This document shows, piece after piece, positions 27,916-36,148 of a stretch of DNA of 64,000 nt. The stretch is from Streptomyces fungicidicus (GTDB lineage Bacteria > Actinomycetota > Actinomycetes > Streptomycetales > Streptomycetaceae): assembly GCF_003665435.1 (NCBI RefSeq), contig NZ_CP023407.1:4885501-4949500 (forward strand). The letters are read 5' to 3'. A program made the translations under genes and the position numbers. Within the stretch, counting starts at the first letter, position 1. Each line of letters starts with the position of its first letter. The notes under the pieces were generated by a model. The model was not told where the DNA came from. It worked only from the letters and a program-made list of their open reading frames with translations, and did not search any database.

Positions 27916-28842
27916 TCAGGTGCCGTAGCTCTGGAACCAGTGGAGGTCGAACCAGCGGGCGCTCGAGAACGGGTGGTCCGGGTCCGTGAGCAGGCGGTGG
28001 ACGAACTCCCCGGTGGCGCCGTCGAACCGTTGCCACGAGTCGGGGACGTCCTCCTTCGCCAGCACGGGCCACTTGTCGGGGTCGGGGTCCCCGGTGAGCC
28101 AGTAGAAGCCGTCGGCCTGCTCGGTGCCCGCCCATTGCAGCAGCCCGCCGGGAGCCGGGTACACCGGGTACGGCTCCCACAGGTCGCTGCCCCGCGTACG
28201 GGCCCACTCGCCCAGCCACTCGGTGTGCCGGACGATGTCCGAGCTGTCGAAGGGCGCGTCGGGGACGTGGAGTTGCAGATAGCCGTCGAAGGCGCCCGCT
28301 CCGCCGAAGATCTCCGCCAGCCGCTTGTAGTCGGCCGGCAGTCCGGTCCCGAGGCGGGTCTCGACCGCCGCCCAGTCGACGGTGCGGGCCCGGTCCGTGT
28401 CCCACCCGGTGACCGCGACGACCCCGTCCACCCAGGACGCCGGCTCGGGCAGCCCCGCCGCCGGGTCCTCCCGCTCCGCGACGAGCACCACGAGCCGCAC
28501 GTCGCCGTCCCCGGTCCGTGTCGTGCCGCAGCCGATCCACCGGTCCCCGTACGCCCATGCCCGCATCTCGACGACCCGCTCGCCGAACGGCGCGAGCAGC
28601 GGCAGCCCGGTCCGCGCGCTCGCGGCCGGGTCGGCGGTGCCGCCGGTGGCGAGGCGGCGCGGTTCCCCGAACCGCGAGCCGATCGCTTCCTGCAACTCCT
28701 CGAGACCGGTCTCCGCGGGCGGTACCAGGCACAGATGCCCCGCCGAATGCCCGCGCCTCCCGCACACCGGCGGGCCGGCGCCCTGGGCGGTCAGTCGGTG
28801 CACATCCGCCAGAAACTCCTCCACCGCGTCCATGGCCGCCAT
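27916..28842 (-). CDS. SUKH (SMI1/KNR4) family protein
   Basis: A 308-residue protein, starting at ATG 28842 or the in-frame ATG 28833; neither has a clear ribosome site. Residues about 140-290 are a SUKH domain: DWAAVETRLGTGLPADYKRLAEIFGGAGAFDGYL, the WEPYPVYPAPGGLLQWAGTE block and the DSWQRFDGATGEFVHRLL end. The N-terminal 130 residues may be a second, degenerate domain. SUKH proteins neutralise many polymorphic toxins. It is a relative of the SUKH gene at 36832. No toxin gene is adjacent, so it may be an orphan immunity protein. Confidence 0.82.
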   Translation of the reverse strand: MAAMDAVEEFLADVHRLTAQGAGPPVCGRRGHSAGHLCLVPPAETGLEELQEAIGSRFGEPRRLATGGTADPAASARTGLPLLAPFGERVVEMRAWAYGDRWIGCGTTRTGDGDVRLVVLVAEREDPAAGLPEPASWVDGVVAVTGWDTDRARTVDWAAVETRLGTGLPADYKRLAEIFGGAGAFDGYLQLHVPDAPFDSSDIVRHTEWLGEWARTRGSDLWEPYPVYPAPGGLLQWAGTEQADGFYWLTGDPDPDKWPVLAKEDVPDSWQRFDGATGEFVHRLLTDPDHPFSSARWFDLHWFQSYGT

Positions 28843-28891
28843 TCAAACGGACGCCACTGACACACCGGGAGCGCGGTGCGCGGCGGGAACC

Positions 28892-29413
28892 TCACGGGTT
28901 CTTCTTCGTGGGGTTCATCGCGTCGAACACGAGGGTCTTCCTCTGAAGGTCGAGGTGGAAGTCGCCGGGGTACCGGCCCCCGGTGACCGTGGCGGTGAAC
29001 CCCTCACTGGTCAGCCAGTCCGCCTCGCCGGGGACGTGCGGACGGATGCCGGGAAGCACGTCCGGGCTCCCCGGCGCGGGCCGCCACTCGTACGCGCCGC
29101 GCAGCCGCCGCGCGTCGGACTCGGCGAGCCGGACCACTCCGGAGACCCGGACGTCCGAGGGCCCGGGCACCGAGCCCCTGGAATCGTCCCCCAGGGTCTC
29201 ACCGGCCCACACGACCTCCTCGAAGTCACCGAACTCGGGGAAGTACTGCCGGATCACCTTCTCGTCCCGCCGGACCTCGGGCTCCGACGCCGCCCCGGCC
29301 CCCGCACCGCACCCGGCGACCAGCACACCGGCCAGGGCCAGGCCGCCCGAGGCCACCCCACGGAGCAGACGCGTACGACGACGCCGGGCGCCGGGGACGG
29401 ACCGCAGGACCAT
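28892..29413 (-). CDS. Predicted lipoprotein, unknown function
   Basis: A 173-residue exported protein. ATG 29413 follows GAGGG at a good distance. A basic Arg cluster leads a hydrophobic stretch ending in lipobox LVAGC, so it is probably lipid-anchored. The mature part (about 140 residues) has no recognisable domain and is acidic near its start (RRDEKVIRQYFPEFGDFEEV). It is followed on the same strand by the SUKH gene 50 bases on. Role unknown. Confidence 0.8.
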   Translation of the reverse strand: MVLRSVPGARRRRTRLLRGVASGGLALAGVLVAGCGAGAGAASEPEVRRDEKVIRQYFPEFGDFEEVVWAGETLGDDSRGSVPGPSDVRVSGVVRLAESDARRLRGAYEWRPAPGSPDVLPGIRPHVPGEADWLTSEGFTATVTGGRYPGDFHLDLQRKTLVFDAMNPTKKNP

Positions 29414-29621
29414 GTACGCACCCTCACTGCTCGTCGCCACAGGGGAATTCTGCCCCGCCGACCGCCACCGCGCTCCACCCGTGAACCGCCGGTGAACGAG
29501 CCGTGATTGTTTGCCGGGGGCGGCCGGTTTCCCGCCGCTCCGGGCACAACCCCCACCGCGCCGCGACCGTCATGCATGCGGCCCCCCACGCCTCACTTCT
29601 GTCCTTGAGACTGGAGCAATC

Positions 29622-31103
29622 TTGCGCACACGCACCCTGGCCGCCGCCCTGGCCGTCGCCACGGCGGCCGCGGGCCTCTCGCTGACCCTCGCCCCCACGG
29701 CGAGCGCGGCCACCTCCGTGCCCGACGACTTCAACGGCGACGGCGTCGCCGACCTCGTCGTGGCCACACCCCACGCGCCCGTCGACGGTCACGTCAGCGC
29801 CGGTTCGGTCACCGTCCTGTACGGCTCCGCGGACGGCGTCTCGCCCGGCCGTTCGACCACCTTCACCCAGAACTCCCCGGGCGTCCCCGGTGACGTCCGC
29901 TCCCACCACCTGTTCGGCGCCGCGCACGCGAGCGGCGACCTGGACGCCGACGGTTACGCCGACCTCGTCATCGGCGCGCCGGGCGACTCGGTGCCGTACA
30001 GCAGCAGTTACGGCACGCTCACCGTGCTGTGGGGCGGCCCGGACGGCCTGACCGGCGACGGCATCTCGCTCGCGAGCCCGTACGCCACCAGCGAGTGGTC
30101 CTCCGAGAAGGACTACGGCAAGAAGGTCGTCGTCGCCGACCTGGACGGCGACGGCGTCCCGCAGATCGCCACGCTCAGCCGCACCAACCTGTGGGCGTAC
30201 GACGACCTGGCGGGCCGCACGGCGCCCACCGACGTGGCGCGCTTCCACAACTACAACGCCTACATACAGCCGCGCACCCTCACCGCCGCCGACTTCACCG
30301 GCGCCGGACGCGCCCAACTCGTCGTCACCGGGGGCGAGAACTGCGAGGGGACGACGGGCGGCTGCCAGCACACCGCCGTCCACACGTGGAGCGACAGCGG
30401 GTTGCAGGAGGTCTGGCTGCCGGACCCCGGCGGCGACGTCTCCGGTACGAATGAGGCGCCCACCGTCTCGACGGCCGCCGGCGACGTCGACGGCGACGGT
30501 TACGCCGACCTCGTCACCGGCCATGTCCCCGCGTCGGCGACCACCACGGGCGAGTACTCGGACGCCGCGGGCTTCGTCCACGTCCGCTACGGCAGCGCGG
30601 ACGGCCTCGGCGCCCACCGCACCGCCACGCTCGACGCCCCGGGCGGCGGCCGGGCCGGTGACAACGCCGGCGCGTCCGTCGCGATCGGCGACGTCACGGG
30701 CGACGGCTACGCCGACGTGGTGGCCGGGGCGCCGGGCGCGACGGTCCGCGGCGTGCCAGGGACCGGCGCGGCGGTCCTGCTGCGGGGCTCGGCCACCGGC
30801 CTGACCGAAACCGACGCCCAGGTGGTCCACCAGGCCACCGACGGCGTGCCCGGCACGGCGGAGGCGGACGACTGGTTCGGCTCCGCCGTGGACCTCACCG
30901 ACCTCGACGGCGACGGCATGGCGGACGTCACGATCGCGGCGAAGGGCGAGGACGTCCTCGCCGGATCGGTGCGCGACGGCGCCGACTGGGTGCTGCGCGG
31001 GTCGGCCACCGGCCTGACCACGACCGGCGCGACATTGTTCAGCGCGCAGGACGTCGGCCTCACCCACCCGGACGCCGAGTTCGGCTCGGTCCTGGGCGGC
31101 TGA
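29622..31103 (+). CDS. Secreted FG-GAP/VCBS repeat protein
   Basis: A 493-residue protein whose TTG start has GGAG five bases upstream. A signal peptide ends at about TASAA (residue 27). The mature part is a seven-bladed integrin-like beta-propeller: repeated calcium loops of the type DFNGDGVADLVV, DLDADGYADLVI, DLDGDGVPQIAT, DVDGDGYADLVT, DVTGDGYADVVA and DLDGDGMADVTI mark the blades. It is presumably extracellular and calcium-bound. Many such proteins occur in Streptomyces with unclear ligands. A strong bidirectional terminator follows. Confidence 0.92.
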   Translation: MRTRTLAAALAVATAAAGLSLTLAPTASAATSVPDDFNGDGVADLVVATPHAPVDGHVSAGSVTVLYGSADGVSPGRSTTFTQNSPGVPGDVRSHHLFGAAHASGDLDADGYADLVIGAPGDSVPYSSSYGTLTVLWGGPDGLTGDGISLASPYATSEWSSEKDYGKKVVVADLDGDGVPQIATLSRTNLWAYDDLAGRTAPTDVARFHNYNAYIQPRTLTAADFTGAGRAQLVVTGGENCEGTTGGCQHTAVHTWSDSGLQEVWLPDPGGDVSGTNEAPTVSTAAGDVDGDGYADLVTGHVPASATTTGEYSDAAGFVHVRYGSADGLGAHRTATLDAPGGGRAGDNAGASVAIGDVTGDGYADVVAGAPGATVRGVPGTGAAVLLRGSATGLTETDAQVVHQATDGVPGTAEADDWFGSAVDLTDLDGDGMADVTIAAKGEDVLAGSVRDGADWVLRGSATGLTTTGATLFSAQDVGLTHPDAEFGSVLGG

Positions 31104-31122
31104 CGCCCCGCAGCACGGCATG

Positions 31123-31164
31123 ACGTACGGCTACCGCGGGTCCCGGCCCGCGGTAGCCGTACGT
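31123..31164. terminator. 18-bp perfect bidirectional terminator
   Basis: Arms 31123-31140 and 31147-31164 match perfectly around a six-base loop. It begins 19 bases after the FG-GAP stop. The stop codon of the convergent ATP-binding gene lies inside the stem (31131-31133). Confidence 0.85.
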
Positions 31165-31571
31165 CCGGGCCCTCCGGCGGACACCACGGGCACCGCGCCG
31201 CCGCCCGGACCCGCCTCCAGCTCGCACCACACGGTCTTGCCGCGGCCGGGCCCGTGTGTCACGCCCCACCTGGCCGCCAGCGCGTCCAGCAGCGCCAGCC
31301 CCCGCCCCGACTCCTCGTCGGCGCCCACCGACGCCCGCGGGACGGGCAGCGCACGCGGGTCGGGATCGGTCACCTCCAGGCGGGTGCGCCCGCCGTCGTC
31401 GCACCACACCCGGACGGTGACGGGGACGCCCTCACCGAGGTGCTGGACCACGTTCGTGACGAGCTCGCTCGCGCAGAGCTGGACGTCGGCGCCGTACGCG
31501 CGCAGGGCACGCCGTACGCCGGACACCTCGGCGGGTGTCGCGAGCAGTTCCAGCGTCGTGGCCGGTCGCAT
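31131..31571 (-). CDS. RsbW-like ATP-binding protein (HATPase_c_2)
   Basis: A 146-residue anti-sigma-factor-type ATPase domain. The N box is LCASELVTNVVQH, and the ATP-lid glycines appear as DEESGRGLALLDALAARWG, followed by GKTVWCEL. These short proteins act as anti-sigma kinases or, in Streptomyces, as partners of XRE/DUF397 regulators of the WhiJ/AbaA type. Its ATG overlaps the stop of the 67-residue gene upstream (ATGA). The C-terminal 20 residues (Gly/Pro/Arg-rich) are coded within the terminator stem. The XRE gene is 360 bases away, divergent. Confidence 0.88.
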   Translation of the reverse strand: MRPATTLELLATPAEVSGVRRALRAYGADVQLCASELVTNVVQHLGEGVPVTVRVWCDDGGRTRLEVTDPDPRALPVPRASVGADEESGRGLALLDALAARWGVTHGPGRGKTVWCELEAGPGGGAVPVVSAGGPGRTATAGRDPR

Positions 31572-31774
31572 CACGCGGCCCCCTTGCGGAGGGCGGCGGT
31601 GAGGGCCTGGGCGGTCAGGAGGTTGCAGTTGCCGAGCGCGATCAGCGGCCGGACGGGGCAACGGGAGGCGAACGCGGGGAGGTCGACGCCGAGGGACGGC
31701 AGCGTGATGCCGTGCGCGGCGAGCGCCGCCCGCAACTCCTCGGCGCAGGCGTCGGCTTCGGTGGGGCTGTGCAT
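31571..31774 (-). CDS. Small hypothetical protein upstream of RsbW-like gene
   Basis: A 67-residue protein, ATG 31774 with AAGGTG upstream, ending in a TGA overlapping the next ATG. It is a helical protein with the block GITLPSLGVDLPAFAS and a C-terminal CPVRPLIALGNCNLLTAQALTAALRKG. Similar small proteins commonly accompany RsbW-like/XRE gene groups in Streptomyces. Function unknown. Confidence 0.7.
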   Translation of the reverse strand: MHSPTEADACAEELRAALAAHGITLPSLGVDLPAFASRCPVRPLIALGNCNLLTAQALTAALRKGAA

Positions 31775-31932
31775 GGGGGTTCACACCTTCCAGTGCGCTG
31801 TGTGACGAACCGCTCACACTGTGCCGCCGGTCGGCGTAGCGTGACAGCCCTTCGGCATCCCGGCCCTGAACTGCACGTATGCGGTGCGGGAAGGGGGAGC
31901 GGGCGGTAACGGCAACCCATGGACGGTGAACG

Positions 31933-32787
31933 ATGGGGCAGCGCAAGGACATCGACGGTTCGACGGGCGTCCCGACCTTCTACGGCAGCGAACTGCGCTG
32001 GAAGCGGGAGGAAGCGGGGCTCACGCTCCAGCAGTTGGTGGAGGGCAGCTTCTACGGCCCGAGCCACCTCAGCGAGATCGAGCGGGGGACGCGCCGGATG
32101 CCGGCGGAACTGGCCGAGCACGTGGACAAGGTGCTCGGCACGGACGGCTTCTTCCGACGCCGGTGCGAGGACGTGCGGCGGGCTAAGCGGCGGGGGCACG
32201 CGAGCTACTTCGAGCGGGTGCTGGAGGCGGAGAAGCACGCGGAGACCATCGAGGAGTGGTGTCCGACGCTCATTCCGGGGTTGTTGCAGACGGATGCGTA
32301 TGCGCGGGCGGTGGTGAGGGCGACCCACCCGCTGGCACCAGACGAGGAGGTGGAGGAGAAGGCCACCGCCCGACTGGCACGAGCCCGCCTCTTCGAGGAG
32401 AACCACAAGACCCCGGTGTACTGGGCCATCCTGTCCGAGTCCCTGCTCCGCCAGTCGATCGTTCCGCCGGACCAGGCAGCCGAACAGTGGGAGCACATTG
32501 CAGGTTTGGCACGGCGGCATCGCATCGTTCCCCAGATCCTTCCGTGGAACTGCGGCGCGCACCCCTTCATGCTGGGCACTGCCAAGATCATGACGTTTCC
32601 CGACGCTCCACCGCTGGTCTACACAGAGGCACTCCACAGCGGGGACACCATCGACGATCCGGGCCTCGTGAAGGAGTACCGCAGGTCGTACGATCTGCTC
32701 AGGGCCGCCGCGCTACCTCCGGAGGCGTCCCTCGCCCTGATTGAGCAAGCGGCTGAGGATGGCAGAAATGGCGAGCAACGGGTTTGA
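31933..32787 (+). CDS. XRE-family regulator with DUF5753 domain
   Basis: A 284-residue DNA-binding protein. The N-terminal helix-turn-helix (residues 18-70) reads SELRWKREEAGLTLQQLVEGSFYGPSHLSEIERGTRRMP. The C-terminal DUF5753 domain has the typical EEWCPTLIPGLLQTDAYARA and ILSESLLRQ motifs. This is the WhiJ-like group that controls development or antibiotic output in Streptomyces, usually with a DUF397 partner. The latter overlaps its 3' end by 20 bases. The divergent small-protein/RsbW pair completes the usual group. Confidence 0.93.
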   Translation: MGQRKDIDGSTGVPTFYGSELRWKREEAGLTLQQLVEGSFYGPSHLSEIERGTRRMPAELAEHVDKVLGTDGFFRRRCEDVRRAKRRGHASYFERVLEAEKHAETIEEWCPTLIPGLLQTDAYARAVVRATHPLAPDEEVEEKATARLARARLFEENHKTPVYWAILSESLLRQSIVPPDQAAEQWEHIAGLARRHRIVPQILPWNCGAHPFMLGTAKIMTFPDAPPLVYTEALHSGDTIDDPGLVKEYRRSYDLLRAAALPPEASLALIEQAAEDGRNGEQRV

Positions 32788-33043
32788 TTTGAGCACAGCC
32801 GTCTGGCGCAAGAGCACTTACAGCAATGGCAGCGGCGGCGACTGCGTGGAGGTAGCCGAAGCCTTCCCCGGCGCCGCCCGCTGGCGCAAGAGCACCTACA
32901 GCAACGGCGACGGCGGCAACTGCCTCGAAGTCTGCGACGCCCACACCGCCGTCGTCCCCGTCCGTGACTCCAAGGTCCCCCACGGCCCGGTCCTCACCGT
33001 CACGGCCCCGGCCTGGACGTCGTTCGTCGCCTCCCTCAAGTGA
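32768..33043 (+). CDS. DUF397 protein with duplicated motif
   Basis: A 91-residue protein starting inside the XRE gene; ATG 32768 has GAGG nine bases upstream. DUF397 usually occurs once; here the core WRKSTYSNGSGGDCVEVAE is followed by a second WRKSTYSNGDGGNCLEVCD and only then the common C-terminus VPVRDSKVPHGPVL. The first half looks like a partial internal duplication. DUF397 proteins are thought to antagonise or tune their XRE partner. Convergent with the DUF1963 gene, with seven bases between. Confidence 0.9.
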   Translation: MASNGFDLSTAVWRKSTYSNGSGGDCVEVAEAFPGAARWRKSTYSNGDGGNCLEVCDAHTAVVPVRDSKVPHGPVLTVTAPAWTSFVASLK

Positions 33044-33050
33044 TTCAAAG

Positions 33051-33734
33051 TCAGTTCTGGTTCACCGGGAAGACGGCCGCCGGGTCGCAACGCTGCGGGC
33101 AGGCCAGCAGGTAGACCTCGTTCCCGAGGAAGAGGAGGTAGGCGTCGTCCCGGATGCTGTAGGGCTGCACCGGGGCCCCGGGGCGGACGCCGAACTCCCA
33201 GTTCTCCGGTACCTGGCAGACGAAGGCCAACTCCGAGCCGCACGCGCACCGGTAGTACTCGGGATACTGCACCCAGGACGCCGTACCACCCACCTTGAAA
33301 TACGTGTCCCTGGCGGGCCGCAAGGTCAGGGGCAGGGCCCGTACGGCCGGCTCGGGCTCCGCCTCCGGTATCCCCGGGTCACGCTGGAGCAGCACCCGCC
33401 AGAACGAGCCCGGGAACGGCGGCTGCGGAGCCTCCCAGAACCGGGGCACGAGGCGGCCGTCGGCCGTGACCGGGTCGGACGCCTCGTTGTGGTGCGCGCA
33501 GTGGAAGACCGACAGGTGTTCTCCGCCGAAGAACTCGATGTCCTCGGGCACATCCAGTTGGAAGAACAGCGCCATCCGCTCGCCGCAGAAGCACCGCGGC
33601 CACTCCTGGCCGTCGTCGAAGTAGGGCCACCCGCCGACCGAGTTCCGGGCTGGCCGGTCCAGCGGCTCGGTACCGATCTCGATCTTGTACTCGGAGGGCG
33701 GCGCCCATTCCACCTCCAGCCCGTCCTGGCTCAC
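33051..33734 (-). CDS. DUF1963 (YwqG-like) protein
   Basis: A 227-residue protein. GTG 33734 overlaps the stop of the upstream SUKH gene (GTGA). The pattern NSVGGWPYFDDGQEWPRC...ALFFQLDVPE is typical of the DUF1963/YwqG family, and the cysteines in CFCG, CACG and FHC may bind a metal. These proteins often sit with SMI1/KNR4 genes and may be immunity or ligand-binding proteins. Function unknown. Confidence 0.75.
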   Translation of the reverse strand: MSQDGLEVEWAPPSEYKIEIGTEPLDRPARNSVGGWPYFDDGQEWPRCFCGERMALFFQLDVPEDIEFFGGEHLSVFHCAHHNEASDPVTADGRLVPRFWEAPQPPFPGSFWRVLLQRDPGIPEAEPEPAVRALPLTLRPARDTYFKVGGTASWVQYPEYYRCACGSELAFVCQVPENWEFGVRPGAPVQPYSIRDDAYLLFLGNEVYLLACPQRCDPAAVFPVNQN

Positions 33735-35101
33735 CGGCCGGCGTCCAGTACGGTCCGGCCGATGAGGGGGCGGTCCCACAGGGCGAGGAGTTCGTTGGCG
33801 AGGTCGAGGATCGGCAGCGGGGGCTGTTCGCCCTGCACCTCGATACCGGCCGCCGACAGGCTCCGGGGGACGGTACCGGCGTCGAGCAGGACGCGCCAGT
33901 CCGCGGGGCCGAGGCTCAGGTACTCCAGACCCTTGAGCCCGGCGATCTCCAGGGGATCGGCGAGCGCACCCGGAATGGCGGTGAGGGTCCGCAGGCGGGG
34001 AAGCCCGGCGACCGGGGCGAGGCTGACCGGCTCGCCGTTTCGCCAGCCGATGCCGAGCACCTCCAGCTCGGGATGGGCGGCGGCCTCCACACTGGCCAGG
34101 TAGTGCGTGTTCACCCGGGCCACCGCCGGCGGGCCGTCCGCTTCACGGTCCCGGCGCCAGCCGTTGGGGCGGTCGAGCACCATGGCGGTGAGGGAGTCGG
34201 CGCGCAGCCCGGCGCCGATGGTCTGCTCGTGGTCGATGACGATGACCTGGCCGACGTGTCCGCCGGGGCCAGGTGTCAGGTCGAGGGCCAGCCGGTCGCC
34301 GCCGCCGTTGTCGCCGAAGACGATCCAGCCGGGCGAGCCGACGAGGCCTTGCACGGCGGCGTCCGGCGAGGTGACGACCGCGTCGTCGGCGGCGAACTGC
34401 CAAGGACAGGGACGGGAGGCCGCGTCCGCGACGTAGAGCCCGTCCAGGGAGAAGAGCTCACAGCCGACCGCTTCGCTGACGCGTTCCTGCGCCGCGTAGT
34501 CGCCGCTCCAGTCCTGCCACCGCGCCCGGCAGACGCGGTAGAGCGCCTTGAGCTCGTCGGGCAGCGCGACACCGAGACGCGCTTCCGCTTCCGCGATCTC
34601 CGCCTCGCTGGCACCGATGGCGTCGGGCAGCCGCTCGCGAAGGGTCCGCTCCAGCAGCGCCGGGTCCGCAGACGGCGCAGGTGTGACCCCCGGCACCTCC
34701 TCGGGCAGACGCCGCCAGGGCTCGGGGACGGCACTCTCGACCAGGAGCAGGGCACCCACGAAGGGGCTGACGACGCCGTGCTCCACGGCGGGGCCCAAGT
34801 CGACGACGTGAAGCAGCGTCCTCCCGTCCGGCGCAGTCTCGACCATGTACGAAACGCTGCTCGCCCCGTCGGCCCTGAGGGCGTCCTGCACCCGTTCCAC
34901 GGCGGTGAACTGGTCCTGCATGTCCGCCACCTGAAGGCCTCGCCCCGGCATCGGGTGCGGCTGTGGCGCGGGCAGGGTCCAACTGCCGAGACCGATCTGG
35001 CCCGAGAAGTAGCCACCCAGCGCGGCGAGTTGCTCCGCGTGGGAATCCCGCACCAGCCGCAGCAACGGCTCCCAGGTCGCGAAGTCATGTATCGAGGACA
35101 C
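33731..35101 (-). CDS. SMI1/KNR4 (SUKH) family protein, long form
   Basis: A 456-residue protein. GTG 35101 has GGAGAG at a good distance; the frame stays open upstream without a ribosome site. Residues 150-340 hold the SUKH domain: IGASEAEIAEAEARLGVALPDELKALYR, then the SPGWIVFGDNGGGDRLALDL loop. The C-terminal 110 residues contain leucine-rich turns (LKGLEYLSLGPADW). The gene is coupled to DUF1963. The pair lacks a toxin neighbour and may be an orphan immunity unit. Confidence 0.85.
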   Translation of the reverse strand: MSSIHDFATWEPLLRLVRDSHAEQLAALGGYFSGQIGLGSWTLPAPQPHPMPGRGLQVADMQDQFTAVERVQDALRADGASSVSYMVETAPDGRTLLHVVDLGPAVEHGVVSPFVGALLLVESAVPEPWRRLPEEVPGVTPAPSADPALLERTLRERLPDAIGASEAEIAEAEARLGVALPDELKALYRVCRARWQDWSGDYAAQERVSEAVGCELFSLDGLYVADAASRPCPWQFAADDAVVTSPDAAVQGLVGSPGWIVFGDNGGGDRLALDLTPGPGGHVGQVIVIDHEQTIGAGLRADSLTAMVLDRPNGWRRDREADGPPAVARVNTHYLASVEAAAHPELEVLGIGWRNGEPVSLAPVAGLPRLRTLTAIPGALADPLEIAGLKGLEYLSLGPADWRVLLDAGTVPRSLSAAGIEVQGEQPPLPILDLANELLALWDRPLIGRTVLDAGR

Positions 35102-35273
35102 GGTGCTCTCCGGTCGGTCGGTTGTCGAGGACGGTGGGCGGTCGCCCCCTCCGTCCGGATCCGCCGTGATCCTAAGGTCGCCCACTGACAGGGGCGGCGC
35201 AGCCTCCGGGCGGTGCTCCAATCGTCCGGCGCGTGAGCGATGAGTTCGGGCGGCGGAGGGAGTCTGCCGTGGC

Positions 35274-36146
35274 ATGACTCGAATCATCACCACTGTCGAC
35301 GCCAATGAGGTCACCTTGGGCGTCGAGACGTTCGGCGACGACGACGCGCCGCTCGTCCTGCTCGTGGGCGGGACGACGATGCTCTCCTGGCCCGACGCGC
35401 TGTGCGAGCGCCTCGCCGCCGGCGGGCGCCGCGTCGTGCGCTACGACCTGCGCGACAGCGGGGAGTCGACGACCACGGATCCGGAGGCGCCCGCCTACAC
35501 CCTGCGCGACCTCGCCGCCGACGCGGCGGCCCTCGCCGACGCGCTCGGCGGCCGGCCCGCGCACCTCGCCGGGATCGGCGTCGGCGGGATGGTCGCCCAG
35601 GTCGCCGCGCTCGACCACCCGGACGCGTTCTCGGCGCTCACGCTGGTCGGCACCCGCGCGGTCGCGCCCGGCCCGTCCGACGACGACCTCCCCGACCACG
35701 ACCGGGAGACGATGGGCCGGCTGTTCGCGCACCCGATGCCCGACTGGAGCGACCGCGAGGCGGTCGCGGACTTCGCCGCTGCCGGTGGGGAGATCCTCGG
35801 CGACGACCCGGTCGCCGCACGTGCGGTCGCCGCGCGCATCTGGGACCGCACGCCGAGCACGGCACCGGCGGTCCAGATGGCCAACCAGCTGGGGATGGTG
35901 TTCTCCAGGCTGGACTGCGCACCCCGCTGGCGCGAGCGCCTGCCCGAGATCAAGCTCCCCACGCTCGTCGTCCACGGCCGCCGTGACCCGTTCTTCCCCG
36001 TCGGCAACGCCGAGGCGCTCGCGCGCGAGATCCCCGGGGCACGGCTGCTCGTCCTCGAGGAGGCCGCCACCGCGATCCCCGATGCGGCGGCCGGCGAGAT
36101 CGCCGAGGCGATGCTCACGCCAGGACAGCGGACGGCCCAGCAGTAG
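35274..36146 (+). CDS. Alpha/beta-hydrolase fold protein lacking nucleophile
   Basis: A 290-residue protein with clear alpha/beta-hydrolase fold: VLLVGGTTMLSWPDALCERL, the RVVRYDLRDSGEST strand and turn, and the acid-bearing loop VVHGRRDPFFPVGNAE. At the nucleophile elbow, where GxSxGG is expected, it reads GIGVGG: Gly 102 replaces Ser. The usual C-terminal catalytic His (GH motif) is also absent. I infer a non-catalytic binding protein or a dead homologue. Codon bias is normal, so it is not obviously decaying. It ends two bases before the convergent signal peptidase-like gene. Confidence 0.85.
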   Translation: MTRIITTVDANEVTLGVETFGDDDAPLVLLVGGTTMLSWPDALCERLAAGGRRVVRYDLRDSGESTTTDPEAPAYTLRDLAADAAALADALGGRPAHLAGIGVGGMVAQVAALDHPDAFSALTLVGTRAVAPGPSDDDLPDHDRETMGRLFAHPMPDWSDREAVADFAAAGGEILGDDPVAARAVAARIWDRTPSTAPAVQMANQLGMVFSRLDCAPRWRERLPEIKLPTLVVHGRRDPFFPVGNAEALAREIPGARLLVLEEAATAIPDAAAGEIAEAMLTPGQRTAQQ

Positions 36147-36148
36147 TA

